Source: an uncultured Acidobacteriia bacterium (GTDB lineage Bacteria; Acidobacteriota; Terriglobia; Bryobacterales; Bryobacteraceae). Taken from it: a DNA stretch of 64,000 nucleotides. Positions 1 through 8,230 of the stretch are shown here, piece after piece. The notes below the pieces were generated by a model that had not been told where the DNA came from, ran no database searches, and was given only the letters and a program-made list of their open reading frames with translations. A program made the position numbers and the translations under genes. Positions within the stretch are counted from its first letter, which is position 1. Every line of letters begins with the position of its first letter. The stretch covers positions 1-64,000 of the forward strand of contig CAIKAS010000136.1 of assembly GCA_903825445.1 (NCBI GenBank), written 5' to 3'.

Positions 1-72
1 ACGCTCCCTGGCCAGGAAGAACTTGTCGGAAGCCGCCCGGTGCAGGCCCGCTCCCTGATTGAAGTAGAGCAT
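1..72 (-). CDS. possible 5' end of a gene running off the left edge
   Basis: On the minus strand an ATG at 72 opens a frame of 24 codons that stays open to the window edge and begins MLYFNQGAGLHRAA. There is no good Shine-Dalgarno site before it and the fragment is too short to place in a family. The frame is also open upstream of the ATG. It may be chance. Confidence 0.18.
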   Translation of the reverse strand, partial: MLYFNQGAGLHRAASDKFFLARER

Positions 73-203
73 GGGAGGGAGAAGGAGGCTGGGAGTGCGG
101 GGTGGGTTTGACGGAGGCTCGGACGGAGTTAAGTTATGGATGGTGAGTTAGATGCGGATCATCGAAAATATCTTTTTGAAAGCCGTGATCGCGTTCCCTG
201 GGG

Positions 204-231
204 GTGGGCAGATTAACAATCTGCCCCACAT
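204..231. repeat. short intergenic hairpin repeat (GGGCAGATT-AAC-AATCTGCCC)
   Basis: Positions 206-214 and 218-226 form a perfect 9-bp stem around the loop AAC. Related sequence (GGCAGATTACCAATC) lies beside the two-hairpin repeat at 3409-3423, and the tail of the copy at 57311 ends with a similar CTGCCCCACATT. It is therefore probably one module of the dispersed repeat family of this genome rather than a terminator, because no T-tract follows. Confidence 0.5.
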
Positions 232-272
232 TCGCGCGGGGGGAAATCGTGCAACTACAGGGAAAAGCTGCA

Positions 273-1331
273 TTAGGCAACCTGGAGTTCTTCGTCGAAG
301 CAGACGGCGACTTTGCCGCACTCTCCGGCGGCCATCAATGTATAGGCGTCGCCTACCCGATCCAGCTCAAAGCGGTGCGTGACCAGATCTTGTGGATGCA
401 GGTTCCAGCGTACGAGGCGCTCGACGAGTTCATCCATCAGCCAGGTGGAGGTGACCCAGGAGCCGTAGATCGTCTTCTGGTCGTGAATGATGTCGGGCGA
501 GGGCTGGAATTCGACGCGACCACCTTCTCCCAACATTACGATTCGTCCCCACTTGCGCGTGGCGCGTATCGCGGTGGCGCGCGCCACATCATTGGCGGAG
601 CAGTCAACTGCGCGCTCCACACCCTGTCCGCCAGTCATGCGCCGCACATCGGCCACATTCTCCGGCCCGCTCTTTAGCACTTCGTCGCAGAGGCCGAGAT
701 CGAGCGCGAGTTTCATACGCGCTTCCACCACGTCGATCCCTATGATTCTCTGCGCGCCCATTTTTCTGCACAGCGCGCCAGTGGCGAGGCCGACCGGGCC
801 AAGGCCGGTGATCAGCACCGCATCATTCCCACTGATGCCGATCTTTTCGAGGCCTTCATAAACGGTGCCGAAACCGCAAGCGACCTGCGCACCATCGGTA
901 TAAGAAAGTTCGTCGGGGAGGTGGATGAGATCTTTCTCTTCGGCCAGCAGAAACTCCGCCATGCCGCCATCGCGCTGCCAGCCATATGCGCGGCGATACT
1001 TATCGCTGGTGCAGGAGATCATGTAGCCGCGTCGGCAATCGTTGCAAATACCGCAGCCGGAAATGTGATAGACGATCACGCGCGCGCCGACGCCGAAGTG
1101 CCGGCAGCCGGGCCCGACTTTCACAATCTGTCCACTCGGCTCATGTCCGGCGATCACGCCCTGATAGCCTTCCGGGCCCTTGCCCAAATGCTCGCGATAG
1201 ATGCAACGAATGTCCGAGCCGCAGATCGTAGATGCCTTCATGCGCAGCAATACTTCGCCGTGCCCGGGTTCGGGAACCGGAGCCTCGCGCAGATCGGTCG
1301 TGCTGTTGCCAGGTAAGTATGCAGCCTTCAT
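273..1331 (-). CDS. zinc-dependent alcohol dehydrogenase (MDR superfamily)
   Basis: This 352-residue protein is a cytoplasmic NAD(P)-dependent dehydrogenase of the medium-chain family, closest in character to sorbitol/threonine dehydrogenases. The catalytic zinc site is visible as C37-G-S-D40 and G62-H-E64. The structural zinc site is complete, with cysteines 93, 96, 99 and 107. The Rossmann loop GLGPVG lies at 176-181. The length is normal for the family. Its ATG overlaps the stop codon of the upstream aldo/keto reductase gene as ATGA (1328-1331), so the two are almost certainly co-transcribed and translationally coupled. Together they suggest oxidation or reduction of a sugar, polyol or aldehyde; the substrate cannot be read from the sequence. 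Confidence 0.93.
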   Translation of the reverse strand: MKAAYLPGNSTTDLREAPVPEPGHGEVLLRMKASTICGSDIRCIYREHLGKGPEGYQGVIAGHEPSGQIVKVGPGCRHFGVGARVIVYHISGCGICNDCRRGYMISCTSDKYRRAYGWQRDGGMAEFLLAEEKDLIHLPDELSYTDGAQVACGFGTVYEGLEKIGISGNDAVLITGLGPVGLATGALCRKMGAQRIIGIDVVEARMKLALDLGLCDEVLKSGPENVADVRRMTGGQGVERAVDCSANDVARATAIRATRKWGRIVMLGEGGRVEFQPSPDIIHDQKTIYGSWVTSTWLMDELVERLVRWNLHPQDLVTHRFELDRVGDAYTLMAAGECGKVAVCFDEELQVA

Positions 1332-2305
1332 GTCTTAATCACCCCATCCAAATCCCAAAGATCTTCCCAGCTCTGATTGTCTTTCCAGAGAAACACCTGC
1401 CCTTTGATCAGGCGGCAGTTCTTATCGATACCCGCGATCGCGTTCATATCGGCATCGGTCAGTGGCGCCGTTTTCAGGCATTCCAGATTGGCGACATAGT
1501 TTCGCGGCTTCACCGAAAACGGAATCGGGGTCTGCCCTCGCTGCACCGCCCACTTAATGCAAACAGCGGCCGGATGCATACCCAGCCGCTGCGCTATGGC
1601 AACGATCACCGGATCTTCCACATCCACCGTATCGTCAGCGGTGCGGTCCCGCTCAGGTCTGTTCGGGGAACCAAGCGGCGAGTACCCGATCGGCTCTATC
1701 CCGTTTGCGCACACGAAATCGAAGAGTTCGGGCTGTTGAAAATGCGGGTGCAGTTCCATCTCATTCACCGCCGGCTTGATTCGCGCGTCGCGCAGCAAGA
1801 GCCTGAGCTTCGTAATCGTCATGTTCGAGGTGCCGATGTGCCGCGTCAGGCCGAGATCGACGAGCTTTTCCATCTCGCGCCATGTCTTCATGAACTCTTC
1901 GTGAATGTAAGGTCGCGCGTCGGGACTGCGGGATTCCACACTGCATCCGGGCGGGTGGAAATTCGGGAACGGCCAGTGGACGAGGTACATATCCAGCCGT
2001 TCGAGACACAGGTCCGCCAGCGATTTACGACAGGCTTCGAGCACGCGCGAATGCTGATCGTTCCAAAGTTTGGAGGTGATCCAGAGTTCGTCCCCAGCCA
2101 CGCCCGTTTCGCGAATGGCTGGCCCTATCTTGTGCTCATTCGAGTACACTGAGGCGCAGTCCAGATGCCGATAGCCGGCGGCAATCGCGCCTTTCACGGC
2201 TTTGGCTACCTCGTCGGCGGAAATGTGATCGGAACCGAAGGTACCAAGTCCAATGGCAGGCATGGTGGCGCCGGTGTAAAGTGTGCGAACTGGTATCTGG
2301 CCCAA
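1328..2305 (-). CDS. aldo/keto reductase
   Basis: The protein of 325 residues is a TIM-barrel NADPH-dependent oxidoreductase. The catalytic tetrad of the family is present: D49, Y54, K79 and H110, the last within LVHWP. The N-terminal GLGTFG strand and the length fit the family. It is the first gene of a two-gene unit with the zinc alcohol dehydrogenase, whose start overlaps its stop by four bases. A 78-bp gap separates it from the divergent propeller gene and must hold both promoters. The pairing of two carbonyl/alcohol oxidoreductases suggests one degradative pathway. The substrate is unknown. Confidence 0.93.
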   Translation of the reverse strand: MGQIPVRTLYTGATMPAIGLGTFGSDHISADEVAKAVKGAIAAGYRHLDCASVYSNEHKIGPAIRETGVAGDELWITSKLWNDQHSRVLEACRKSLADLCLERLDMYLVHWPFPNFHPPGCSVESRSPDARPYIHEEFMKTWREMEKLVDLGLTRHIGTSNMTITKLRLLLRDARIKPAVNEMELHPHFQQPELFDFVCANGIEPIGYSPLGSPNRPERDRTADDTVDVEDPVIVAIAQRLGMHPAAVCIKWAVQRGQTPIPFSVKPRNYVANLECLKTAPLTDADMNAIAGIDKNCRLIKGQVFLWKDNQSWEDLWDLDGVIKT

Positions 2306-2383
2306 GGGATTAGTTTAAAGCCGTCATGCCCCTGACGATAAAATCGGCTTATCGGCACCTCAACTCTATCCCGGCGCGACTTT

Positions 2384-3400
2384 ATGTCCAGGGCCGTCGG
2401 TATCGTCTCTGCGTCGGAGTTCAAGCGGTACGCCGATCCGGCGACAGAACTCGACGTAGTGCGCCTGACGAATCCGACATTCGCCAGCGGGCTCACCGCG
2501 CCGCACCTCCGGCAGTTTACGAAGCGCGGCGATGCGATGGTCTACTGGAGCGAGCGCGATGGCACGCGCCAGATCTACCGGCTCGATCTGAAGAGCGGCG
2601 AATCGAAGCAACTGACCAGCGCGGGTGCTCTCGATATAAACAACTTCGCGCTATCGCCCGACGACCGTTACCTTTACTACTTCGACGGAACTACGTTGCA
2701 AAGCGTGACGGGCAGCGCGCCGAAACCGCGGGCTATTTATAAAGTTGCCGCAGGCGCGAAGCCATCCTCTCTGACTGTGGCGGCGGACGGTTCCGTGCTG
2801 TTCGTTGAAGACAGGCGAATTACGCGCATCGCGCTGCAGAAGAGCGGCCCGATTGTGGAAGCGCAGGGAACTCCCGACCTGGTAATGGCACGCCCGCGGC
2901 ACGCCCAATTGCTCTACCGGCAGGAAGGCAGGCTCTGGCTGATCAACACCGACGGTACGGCCAGGAAGCAGCTTTCCGTAGGGAACGAGAACGGGACAAT
3001 CGGGGAAGTTCTGTGGGCTCCGAACGGCCATACGCTGCTCTATCTCTATATTCCGGATGACCCCAAGCAATTGATCACACTTCGCGAAATTAATCCGGAC
3101 GACGCGACTGACCAGCTTATTGCCCGGACGAGCCAGTTCGGGGCGTTTTCGCCTAACGGCGACGCGTCGGTCTTCGCGGGGGCGAGCCGTAGCAAGGCGT
3201 CGGCCTACATCATTATTTTGCTGAGGGTGACGAGGCGGGAATTGACGGTTTGCGAACACCGGGCGTCGGATCCCGCGGCGGTGGAGGTGGTTTTCGCGCC
3301 GGATAGTCAGAGTATCTTCTTTACGAGCGATCGGCACGGGAAGCCCGCGATATATCGTGTGCCCGTGGAGAAGTTTGTGGAAGAGACCAGCGACAACTGA
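2384..3400 (+). CDS. TolB/oligogalacturonate-lyase-like beta-propeller protein
   Basis: This 338-residue protein has repeated propeller strands such as LSPDDRYLYYF, WAPNGHTLLYL and FAPDSQSIFFTSD. The N-terminus (VVRLTNP followed by IYRLDLKSGESKQLT) and the C-terminus (FTSDRHGKPAIYRVPVE) resemble PL22 oligogalacturonate lyases from end to end. The histidine-rich blocks that bind Mn in those lyases are not seen at the matching places, so catalysis is doubtful. No signal peptide is evident. The start ATG has only a weak ribosome site. The gene is divergent from the aldo/keto reductase, which could point to pectin-fragment or sugar-acid use. The propeller fold is sure; the PL22 link is from memory of the family. 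Confidence 0.75.
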   Translation: MSRAVGIVSASEFKRYADPATELDVVRLTNPTFASGLTAPHLRQFTKRGDAMVYWSERDGTRQIYRLDLKSGESKQLTSAGALDINNFALSPDDRYLYYFDGTTLQSVTGSAPKPRAIYKVAAGAKPSSLTVAADGSVLFVEDRRITRIALQKSGPIVEAQGTPDLVMARPRHAQLLYRQEGRLWLINTDGTARKQLSVGNENGTIGEVLWAPNGHTLLYLYIPDDPKQLITLREINPDDATDQLIARTSQFGAFSPNGDASVFAGASRSKASAYIIILLRVTRRELTVCEHRASDPAAVEVVFAPDSQSIFFTSDRHGKPAIYRVPVEKFVEETSDN

Positions 3401-3431
3401 GAAGACCGGCAGATTACCAATCAAGGAAGAA

Positions 3432-3475
3432 GAAGCCGGCTGAAAGCCGGCTTCGGGCAGGATTGCCCGCCCCCC
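3432..3475 (+). repeat. two-hairpin intergenic repeat, copy A
   Basis: First hairpin: GAAGCCGGC (3432-3440), loop TGAAA, GCCGGCTTC (3446-3454). Second hairpin: CGGGCA (3454-3459), loop GGAT, TGCCCG (3464-3469). The same architecture recurs at 31666-31717, 57311-57385 and 60681-60733. The first stem has changed on both sides compared with the other copies (GCCGGC instead of GCCGCC), a compensatory change that argues for selection on pairing. It sits between convergent genes and may also act in transcription termination. Confidence 0.8.
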
Positions 3476-3491
3476 AATTCGCACTACGAGG

Positions 3492-3824
3492 CTAGGATTT
3501 TTTGACTTTTACTGCGGTGCCGTAACAGAGGACTTCGGTTACTCCCTGCATTAGCTCGGTTGCGTCATAGCGGACGCCCACTACGGCATCCGCGCCCTTT
3601 TCCGACGCGTGCTGCAGCATGCGGTCGAACGAGTCTTCCCTTGTCTTTTCGCACAATTCGGTGAACAGGGAAATGTCACCGCCCACCATCGTCTGCAGAC
3701 TTGCGCCGATCGTGCCGAATACGGAGCGCGACCGAACCACGATCCCGCGCACAATTCCGAGGTTCGCCGTCACCTCATACCCTGCGAGTTCAAACACCGT
3801 GGACGTCATTTCATGCGGAACCAT
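3492..3824 (-). CDS. YbjQ/UPF0145 family protein
   Basis: A 110-residue protein of the YbjQ family, recognised by YEVTANLGIVRGIVVRS near the N-terminus and GADAVVGVRYD with a closing GTAVKV near the C-terminus. Members form pentameric beta-barrels. A heavy-metal-binding role has been proposed, but no function is established. The length is typical. GGAGG nine bases before the ATG supports the start at 3824. It lies 29 bp downstream of the GH2 gene and is the last gene of a ten-gene co-directional run. Confidence 0.9.
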   Translation of the reverse strand: MVPHEMTSTVFELAGYEVTANLGIVRGIVVRSRSVFGTIGASLQTMVGGDISLFTELCEKTREDSFDRMLQHASEKGADAVVGVRYDATELMQGVTEVLCYGTAVKVKKS

Positions 3825-3853
3825 TTATTGTTACCTCCATTCCCTTGTACGCA

Positions 3854-5656
3854 TTACTTCAGCAAATCGTTCATGGCTTTTAGCTTTGCGACGCTGAACT
3901 TGGGCTTGCGATCGTACGTCATCAGGCCGTTAATCTCCTGCTCCACATCGGTTAACTGCGTGTAACAAATGCCGATAATCTGAGGGATCTTCGCCAGCCC
4001 GTGATACAGGCCATCCAGCCGGTCCAGCGCATCGTCGGCAGTTTTCTCAACGCCGGAATAACCCCAGGCCTCCGGCGGAACGTCGTGACCCGGCGGGATG
4101 AACGCGATGCCGCCGAATTCGGAAAGATAAATCGGCGACCCGTTGTAGACGTAACCTGCGATCAGCGCGGGCTTGCCGCCATCGGGAATCACTACCGGGC
4201 TCTTGCCCAGATCGCGATACCTGTCGTACAGGAGTGCGCCCGTTTTTGCATAGTCGTGGATCGCCATCAGATCCGTCATATCAGTGTGCAGCCAGCCTTC
4301 GTTATCGATCACCAGCCGCGAATCATCGAGCGCACGGGTGATGGAATAGAGTTCCTTGAGATGGTTCTGCTCCTTCTGATCGCGCAGATCGCCGACGCCC
4401 CAGCTTTCATTCAATGGCGCCCAAATGATGATGGACGGATGGTTGATATCGCGATTCACGGCCTCCATCCATTCACGATTGAAGCGTTCCACGTAGCGCT
4501 CATCGAAGCCCTGGGCGTTCGCCATCTCGCCTGAAACCAGATAGCCCATCTTGTCAGCCCAGTAAAGGAAGCGCGGGTCTTCGACCTTTTGATGCTTTCG
4601 CGCGCCGTTGAAACCCATCTCCTTCGACAGGCGAATGTCGTACTGGATGGCCGCATCGGTGGGCGGAGTGAGCACGGAATCCGGCCAGTAGCCCTGGTCG
4701 AGCACGAACTTCAGATAGGTTGGCTTGCCGTTGAGATATACCTTTCCGTCACGGGTTTCCACGGTGCGAAAGCCGAAGTAAGACTTCACCGTGTCAACGG
4801 GCTGGCCATTTCGCAGCACTTCGAGCTTCACATCGTAGAGGGTGGGCGATTCCACGGACCAAAGCTGCGGACTCTGAACGTGCATTGTTACGGATGCTTT
4901 GTCGAGCGCTGCAGCTTCAGTCCCCTGCGAAACCTGCGTTCCGTTCAGCGATACCGTAACCCGCAAACGATCGCCATCTTTCGGATGCACAACAATGCCA
5001 TCGAACCGGACGTTGCCCAGCGGATCGGTGTGAGTCCGCACGCTGCCGAGCCAAGCCGGACCGGTCGCTTCCAGCCAGACCGATTGCCAGATGCCGGAAG
5101 TGCGCGTGTAGAAGATGCTTTTCGATTTTGGTTCCCAATACTGTTTGCCGCGAGGAATCGATTTGTCGGTCGGAGGATCCAAGGCGCGGACGGTGATGGA
5201 GTTGGCACCGGTCTTCAACAGCGGAGTGATATCGAGCTGGAAGGGCGTGTTGCCGCCTTCGTGGGACCCCACCATCTGCCCGTTCACCCAGACCATCGAC
5301 TGGTAATCGACTGCCCCAAAATGCAGCAGCACGCGGCGACCCTGCCATCCGGCGGGAAGCGTGATCTGGCGGTTATACCAGGCCCACGGATGGAAACTGG
5401 TGTCGGCGATGCCACTCAGCTTGCTTTCGAAGCAATAGGGGATGTTGATGCGGCGTTCGAACTTCTGCGAGCCGTTGTACCAGTGGGCGTCGAGACCGGC
5501 ATCGGCGTCATCGAAAGCGAATTCCCAATCGCCATTAAGCGATAGCCAGTCGGCGCGTTCAAACTGTGGTTCAGGAAACTCAGGACGGGGAATGTCGGCG
5601 GCGCGTAGCGCCAGGGCGGAGCAAAAAACTGCGAGTACGACTGGTCGAGGGATCAC
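3854..5656 (-). CDS. exported glycoside hydrolase family 2 protein
   Basis: This 600-residue enzyme belongs to the beta-galactosidase/beta-glucuronidase family. It begins with a signal peptide (PVVLAVFCSALALRAAD), then a sugar-binding jelly roll (about 35-195, including SLNGDWEF), an immunoglobulin-like domain (about 200-295) and a TIM barrel. The acid/base is E417 in IIIWAPLNESWG, and the nucleophile is E513 in YLSEFGG. Both are present, so it should be active. The start codon is GTG and the ribosome site is poor. It follows glcF by 47 bp. It probably acts on beta-linked plant or fungal sugars outside the cytoplasm; the exact sugar cannot be told. Confidence 0.92.
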   Translation of the reverse strand: MIPRPVVLAVFCSALALRAADIPRPEFPEPQFERADWLSLNGDWEFAFDDADAGLDAHWYNGSQKFERRINIPYCFESKLSGIADTSFHPWAWYNRQITLPAGWQGRRVLLHFGAVDYQSMVWVNGQMVGSHEGGNTPFQLDITPLLKTGANSITVRALDPPTDKSIPRGKQYWEPKSKSIFYTRTSGIWQSVWLEATGPAWLGSVRTHTDPLGNVRFDGIVVHPKDGDRLRVTVSLNGTQVSQGTEAAALDKASVTMHVQSPQLWSVESPTLYDVKLEVLRNGQPVDTVKSYFGFRTVETRDGKVYLNGKPTYLKFVLDQGYWPDSVLTPPTDAAIQYDIRLSKEMGFNGARKHQKVEDPRFLYWADKMGYLVSGEMANAQGFDERYVERFNREWMEAVNRDINHPSIIIWAPLNESWGVGDLRDQKEQNHLKELYSITRALDDSRLVIDNEGWLHTDMTDLMAIHDYAKTGALLYDRYRDLGKSPVVIPDGGKPALIAGYVYNGSPIYLSEFGGIAFIPPGHDVPPEAWGYSGVEKTADDALDRLDGLYHGLAKIPQIIGICYTQLTDVEQEINGLMTYDRKPKFSVAKLKAMNDLLK

Positions 5657-5703
5657 AGGAGAGATTCTACTACCGGGGTCCAGAGAAACGACCGCATGGC
5701 CAT

Positions 5704-7014
5704 CTACTTCGAGCGTGCGCCGCGATAGGCCTCATCCAGAATCTCAATCACATGGGCTACCCGCACGCCTTCCTTGCCCCATTTGCGAACGCCCGCCCGC
5801 AGTTGCAACATGCAACCCGGATTCGCCGTAGCCACAATCTGAGTGGCCGCGATATTGACGTTCGCCATTTTCTTCTGCAGAATTTGCAGGGAGAGATCGG
5901 TATGCAACGCGTTGTAAATACCGGCGCTGCCGCAGCAGGCGTCCGCCATTGGCATTTCACGGAACTCGAGCCCTGGAATCGCACGCAGCAACTGCCGTGG
6001 CGCGCTTCGAACTTTCTGGCCGTGAGCCAGGTGGCAGGAATCCTGATAGGTCACGGTCGCGTTTACCGGCTTCATCGCGGCGTTGAGTTCGATTGACGCA
6101 AGGAACTCGGTGACATCTTTCATCATGGCGGAAAAATGCAGCGCGCGCGTGGCGTAGTCGACATCGTGCGCCAACAGTTCTCCGTATTCCTTTAACGTGG
6201 AGCCGCAGCCGGCGGCGTTCGTGATGATGGCATCGAAACCGCCATCGATAAACGCGTCGATATTCTGTCGAGCCAGCTTTCGGGCCACGTCGCGAATACC
6301 CGCATGCACGTGCAGAGCGCCGCAGCAGGTCTGAGCCGCGGGAATCACCACCTCGCAGCCATTCGCCTGCAGCACACGGACTGTCGCTTCATTCAACCTG
6401 GCAAACGACACATTGGCCACGCAGCCGGCGACGAAAGCTACGCGATACCGCTGCGTCCCCTTCGCCGGGAATGTTTTGCCATATTCGCGGAAGAAGAAAG
6501 GAATCTCGGCATCCGGCAGCAAGGCCTCGCGATCTCCCAGCGTTCCGAATAAGCGCGGTAACCCGAGAGCACGCACGATGCGCTGCAGCCCACTCGCCTG
6601 ATAGAGATACAACAAAGCGCCTGCCGCAGTCAGCAGCGCGGAGCAGGGCAGCAATCTCCCGAACAGGAACGCTCTGGCTTTTCTTACCAGCCAGGGACGT
6701 TTCGTATTAGTTTCGATTTCCGCCCGCGCGTCTTCCACAAGACGACCGTATGGCACTCCGGAAGGACAGGCACTCTCGCAGGCGCGGCAGGCAAGACAGA
6801 GATCGATATGTTCGCGGTAGGTGTCATTGATCGGTTCACCGGCGGCAACGCGGGCCATCTGGTAAATTCTTCCGCGCGGCGAATCCATCTCAACGCCGAG
6901 TTCTCTGTAGGTAGGGCAGGCGTTCAGGCAGAGGCCACAATGGACGCAGCGATCCAGGTCGACCTGATGCGGCTTATCGAAAATGGCGAGCGGATTGGAT
7001 TCTGAGGAAACCAT
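5704..7014 (-). CDS. glcF: glycolate oxidase iron-sulfur subunit
   Basis: This 436-residue protein carries two 4Fe-4S ferredoxin motifs, with cysteines 23, 26, 29 and 33 and cysteines 73, 76, 79 and 83. Two CCG-type domains follow (CCGALHVHAG and CCGSAGIYN). This is the layout of GlcF, which passes electrons from glycolate or lactate oxidation towards the quinone pool. It lies 15 bp after glcE. The catalytic FAD subunit GlcD is not in this window, so the complex must take it from elsewhere or use another partner. A fused GlcD-like partner or a role in lactate oxidation is possible. Confidence 0.93.
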   Translation of the reverse strand: MVSSESNPLAIFDKPHQVDLDRCVHCGLCLNACPTYRELGVEMDSPRGRIYQMARVAAGEPINDTYREHIDLCLACRACESACPSGVPYGRLVEDARAEIETNTKRPWLVRKARAFLFGRLLPCSALLTAAGALLYLYQASGLQRIVRALGLPRLFGTLGDREALLPDAEIPFFFREYGKTFPAKGTQRYRVAFVAGCVANVSFARLNEATVRVLQANGCEVVIPAAQTCCGALHVHAGIRDVARKLARQNIDAFIDGGFDAIITNAAGCGSTLKEYGELLAHDVDYATRALHFSAMMKDVTEFLASIELNAAMKPVNATVTYQDSCHLAHGQKVRSAPRQLLRAIPGLEFREMPMADACCGSAGIYNALHTDLSLQILQKKMANVNIAATQIVATANPGCMLQLRAGVRKWGKEGVRVAHVIEILDEAYRGARSK

Positions 7015-7029
7015 TGGATGCGCGAATGT

Positions 7030-8202
7030 TTAGAGAAGACCGTACAGGCGTCCGCGATTGAGCGCCCCCAGAGGATCGAACATCTTCTTGATCCCCTTCA
7101 TGATCTCAAAGTCACCACCGGGAGACGGCCAGAGCGTGAGACTGCGCCGATCCACGCCCGCTCCGCAGTATTCAATGACACCCCGCCATCCGCGTTTGAT
7201 CGACGCATTGAGCCAGGCGGTGGCGGCGTCCGTGTTGTCGAAATAGCCGCGTACGATGCCGGAGGCGATCATGGCATGGCCCACTCCGGGTATCGTTTCG
7301 AGAGCAGCGCCGCACTCGGTAAGCGGCGCGGAAATCCTCACAATGGCTCCCTGCTTCGATGCTTCGAGATGCTGCGGGGTCAGCGCGCCGAGACGGCTCC
7401 AAAAGCTGAATTCGTCGCCTTGCGCCAGCATTCGCACCGATGACTGATTGTGACAGAGGGCCGCGGATTCGCGAGTGGAACGTTCGATCACGGCATTGTT
7501 GCCGCCGAACTGCAATGCCAGAGCAAAGCCTTCGACACCGAACCGGGAGGCCAGCGATGGGTTCAGCAGATCGGCCGCGATCGGATTCAGGCCCGCCTTC
7601 ATCAGGCCTGCCAATACGGTCAGAGCGGACTTCAGATCTTCGAACCGAATCAGCAGCGAGCGCGAAACCGTGGGGATCGGCAAGAGCTTGAAATTCAGCG
7701 TAGCGATGGCTGCCAGCGTTCCGAAGGATCCGATCATCAGCTTGCCCATGTCGAGACCGGCAACGTTTTTGACCACCATGCCGCCGGAGCGTACGAGTTT
7801 ACCTTCAAGCGTGGCGAACTCCATGCCAATCACCAGATCGCGCGCGGTGCCATAGCCCCTGCGGCGCGACTCGCTGACATTCGCGGCGATAACGCCGCCA
7901 ATCGTGGCGTGGTCGGAATATGGCCCTGCAACAGGAATCATCTGGCCGTTGCGGGCCAATTCGCGGTTCAGTTCGGCGAAAGGGATTCCTGCTTCCACAC
8001 TGATGGTGAGGTCGCGCGGCTCGTATTTGAGAATCCGCTTCATGGCGGAAGTACTGATGCGAACGGCTGCAGGCTCGATGGGTCCGGCCATCAGATATTT
8101 CGAACCGTTGCCGAAAACTTCGACAGAACGGTTCGAGCGTGCCGCCTGATGCAGCGCGCTGCGTAGTTCTTCCGCACTCGTGGGATATGAGATTTCAGAC
8201 AA
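7030..8202 (-). CDS. glcE: glycolate oxidase FAD-binding subunit
   Basis: A 390-residue flavoprotein of the FAD_binding_4 (PCMH/VAO) type. VEVFGNGSKYLM near residues 28-39 and VAGPYSDHATIGGVIAANVS (about 92-110) form the FAD cradle, followed by the RGYGTARDLVIGMEFA segment. The length matches GlcE, the shorter partner of GlcD. The start codon is TTG, with AAAGG almost touching it, so the exact start is uncertain. The upstream exported protein gene ends 28 bp before it and glcF begins 15 bp after it. Confidence 0.9.
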   Translation of the reverse strand: MSEISYPTSAEELRSALHQAARSNRSVEVFGNGSKYLMAGPIEPAAVRISTSAMKRILKYEPRDLTISVEAGIPFAELNRELARNGQMIPVAGPYSDHATIGGVIAANVSESRRRGYGTARDLVIGMEFATLEGKLVRSGGMVVKNVAGLDMGKLMIGSFGTLAAIATLNFKLLPIPTVSRSLLIRFEDLKSALTVLAGLMKAGLNPIAADLLNPSLASRFGVEGFALALQFGGNNAVIERSTRESAALCHNQSSVRMLAQGDEFSFWSRLGALTPQHLEASKQGAIVRISAPLTECGAALETIPGVGHAMIASGIVRGYFDNTDAATAWLNASIKRGWRGVIEYCGAGVDRRSLTLWPSPGGDFEIMKGIKKMFDPLGALNRGRLYGLL

Positions 8203-8230
8203 CCTTTAATACTTTAGCTTGCCAGGCGTT

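Noticed and set aside
152-677. open frames on the plus strand at the left edge
   Set aside because: They run across a hairpin repeat and the 3' end of the alcohol dehydrogenase gene in antisense and have no ribosome site.
4589-5545. 318-codon plus-strand frame within the GH2 gene
   Set aside because: The GH2 gene on the other strand has both catalytic residues and full family length, and this frame has no motif or ribosome site.
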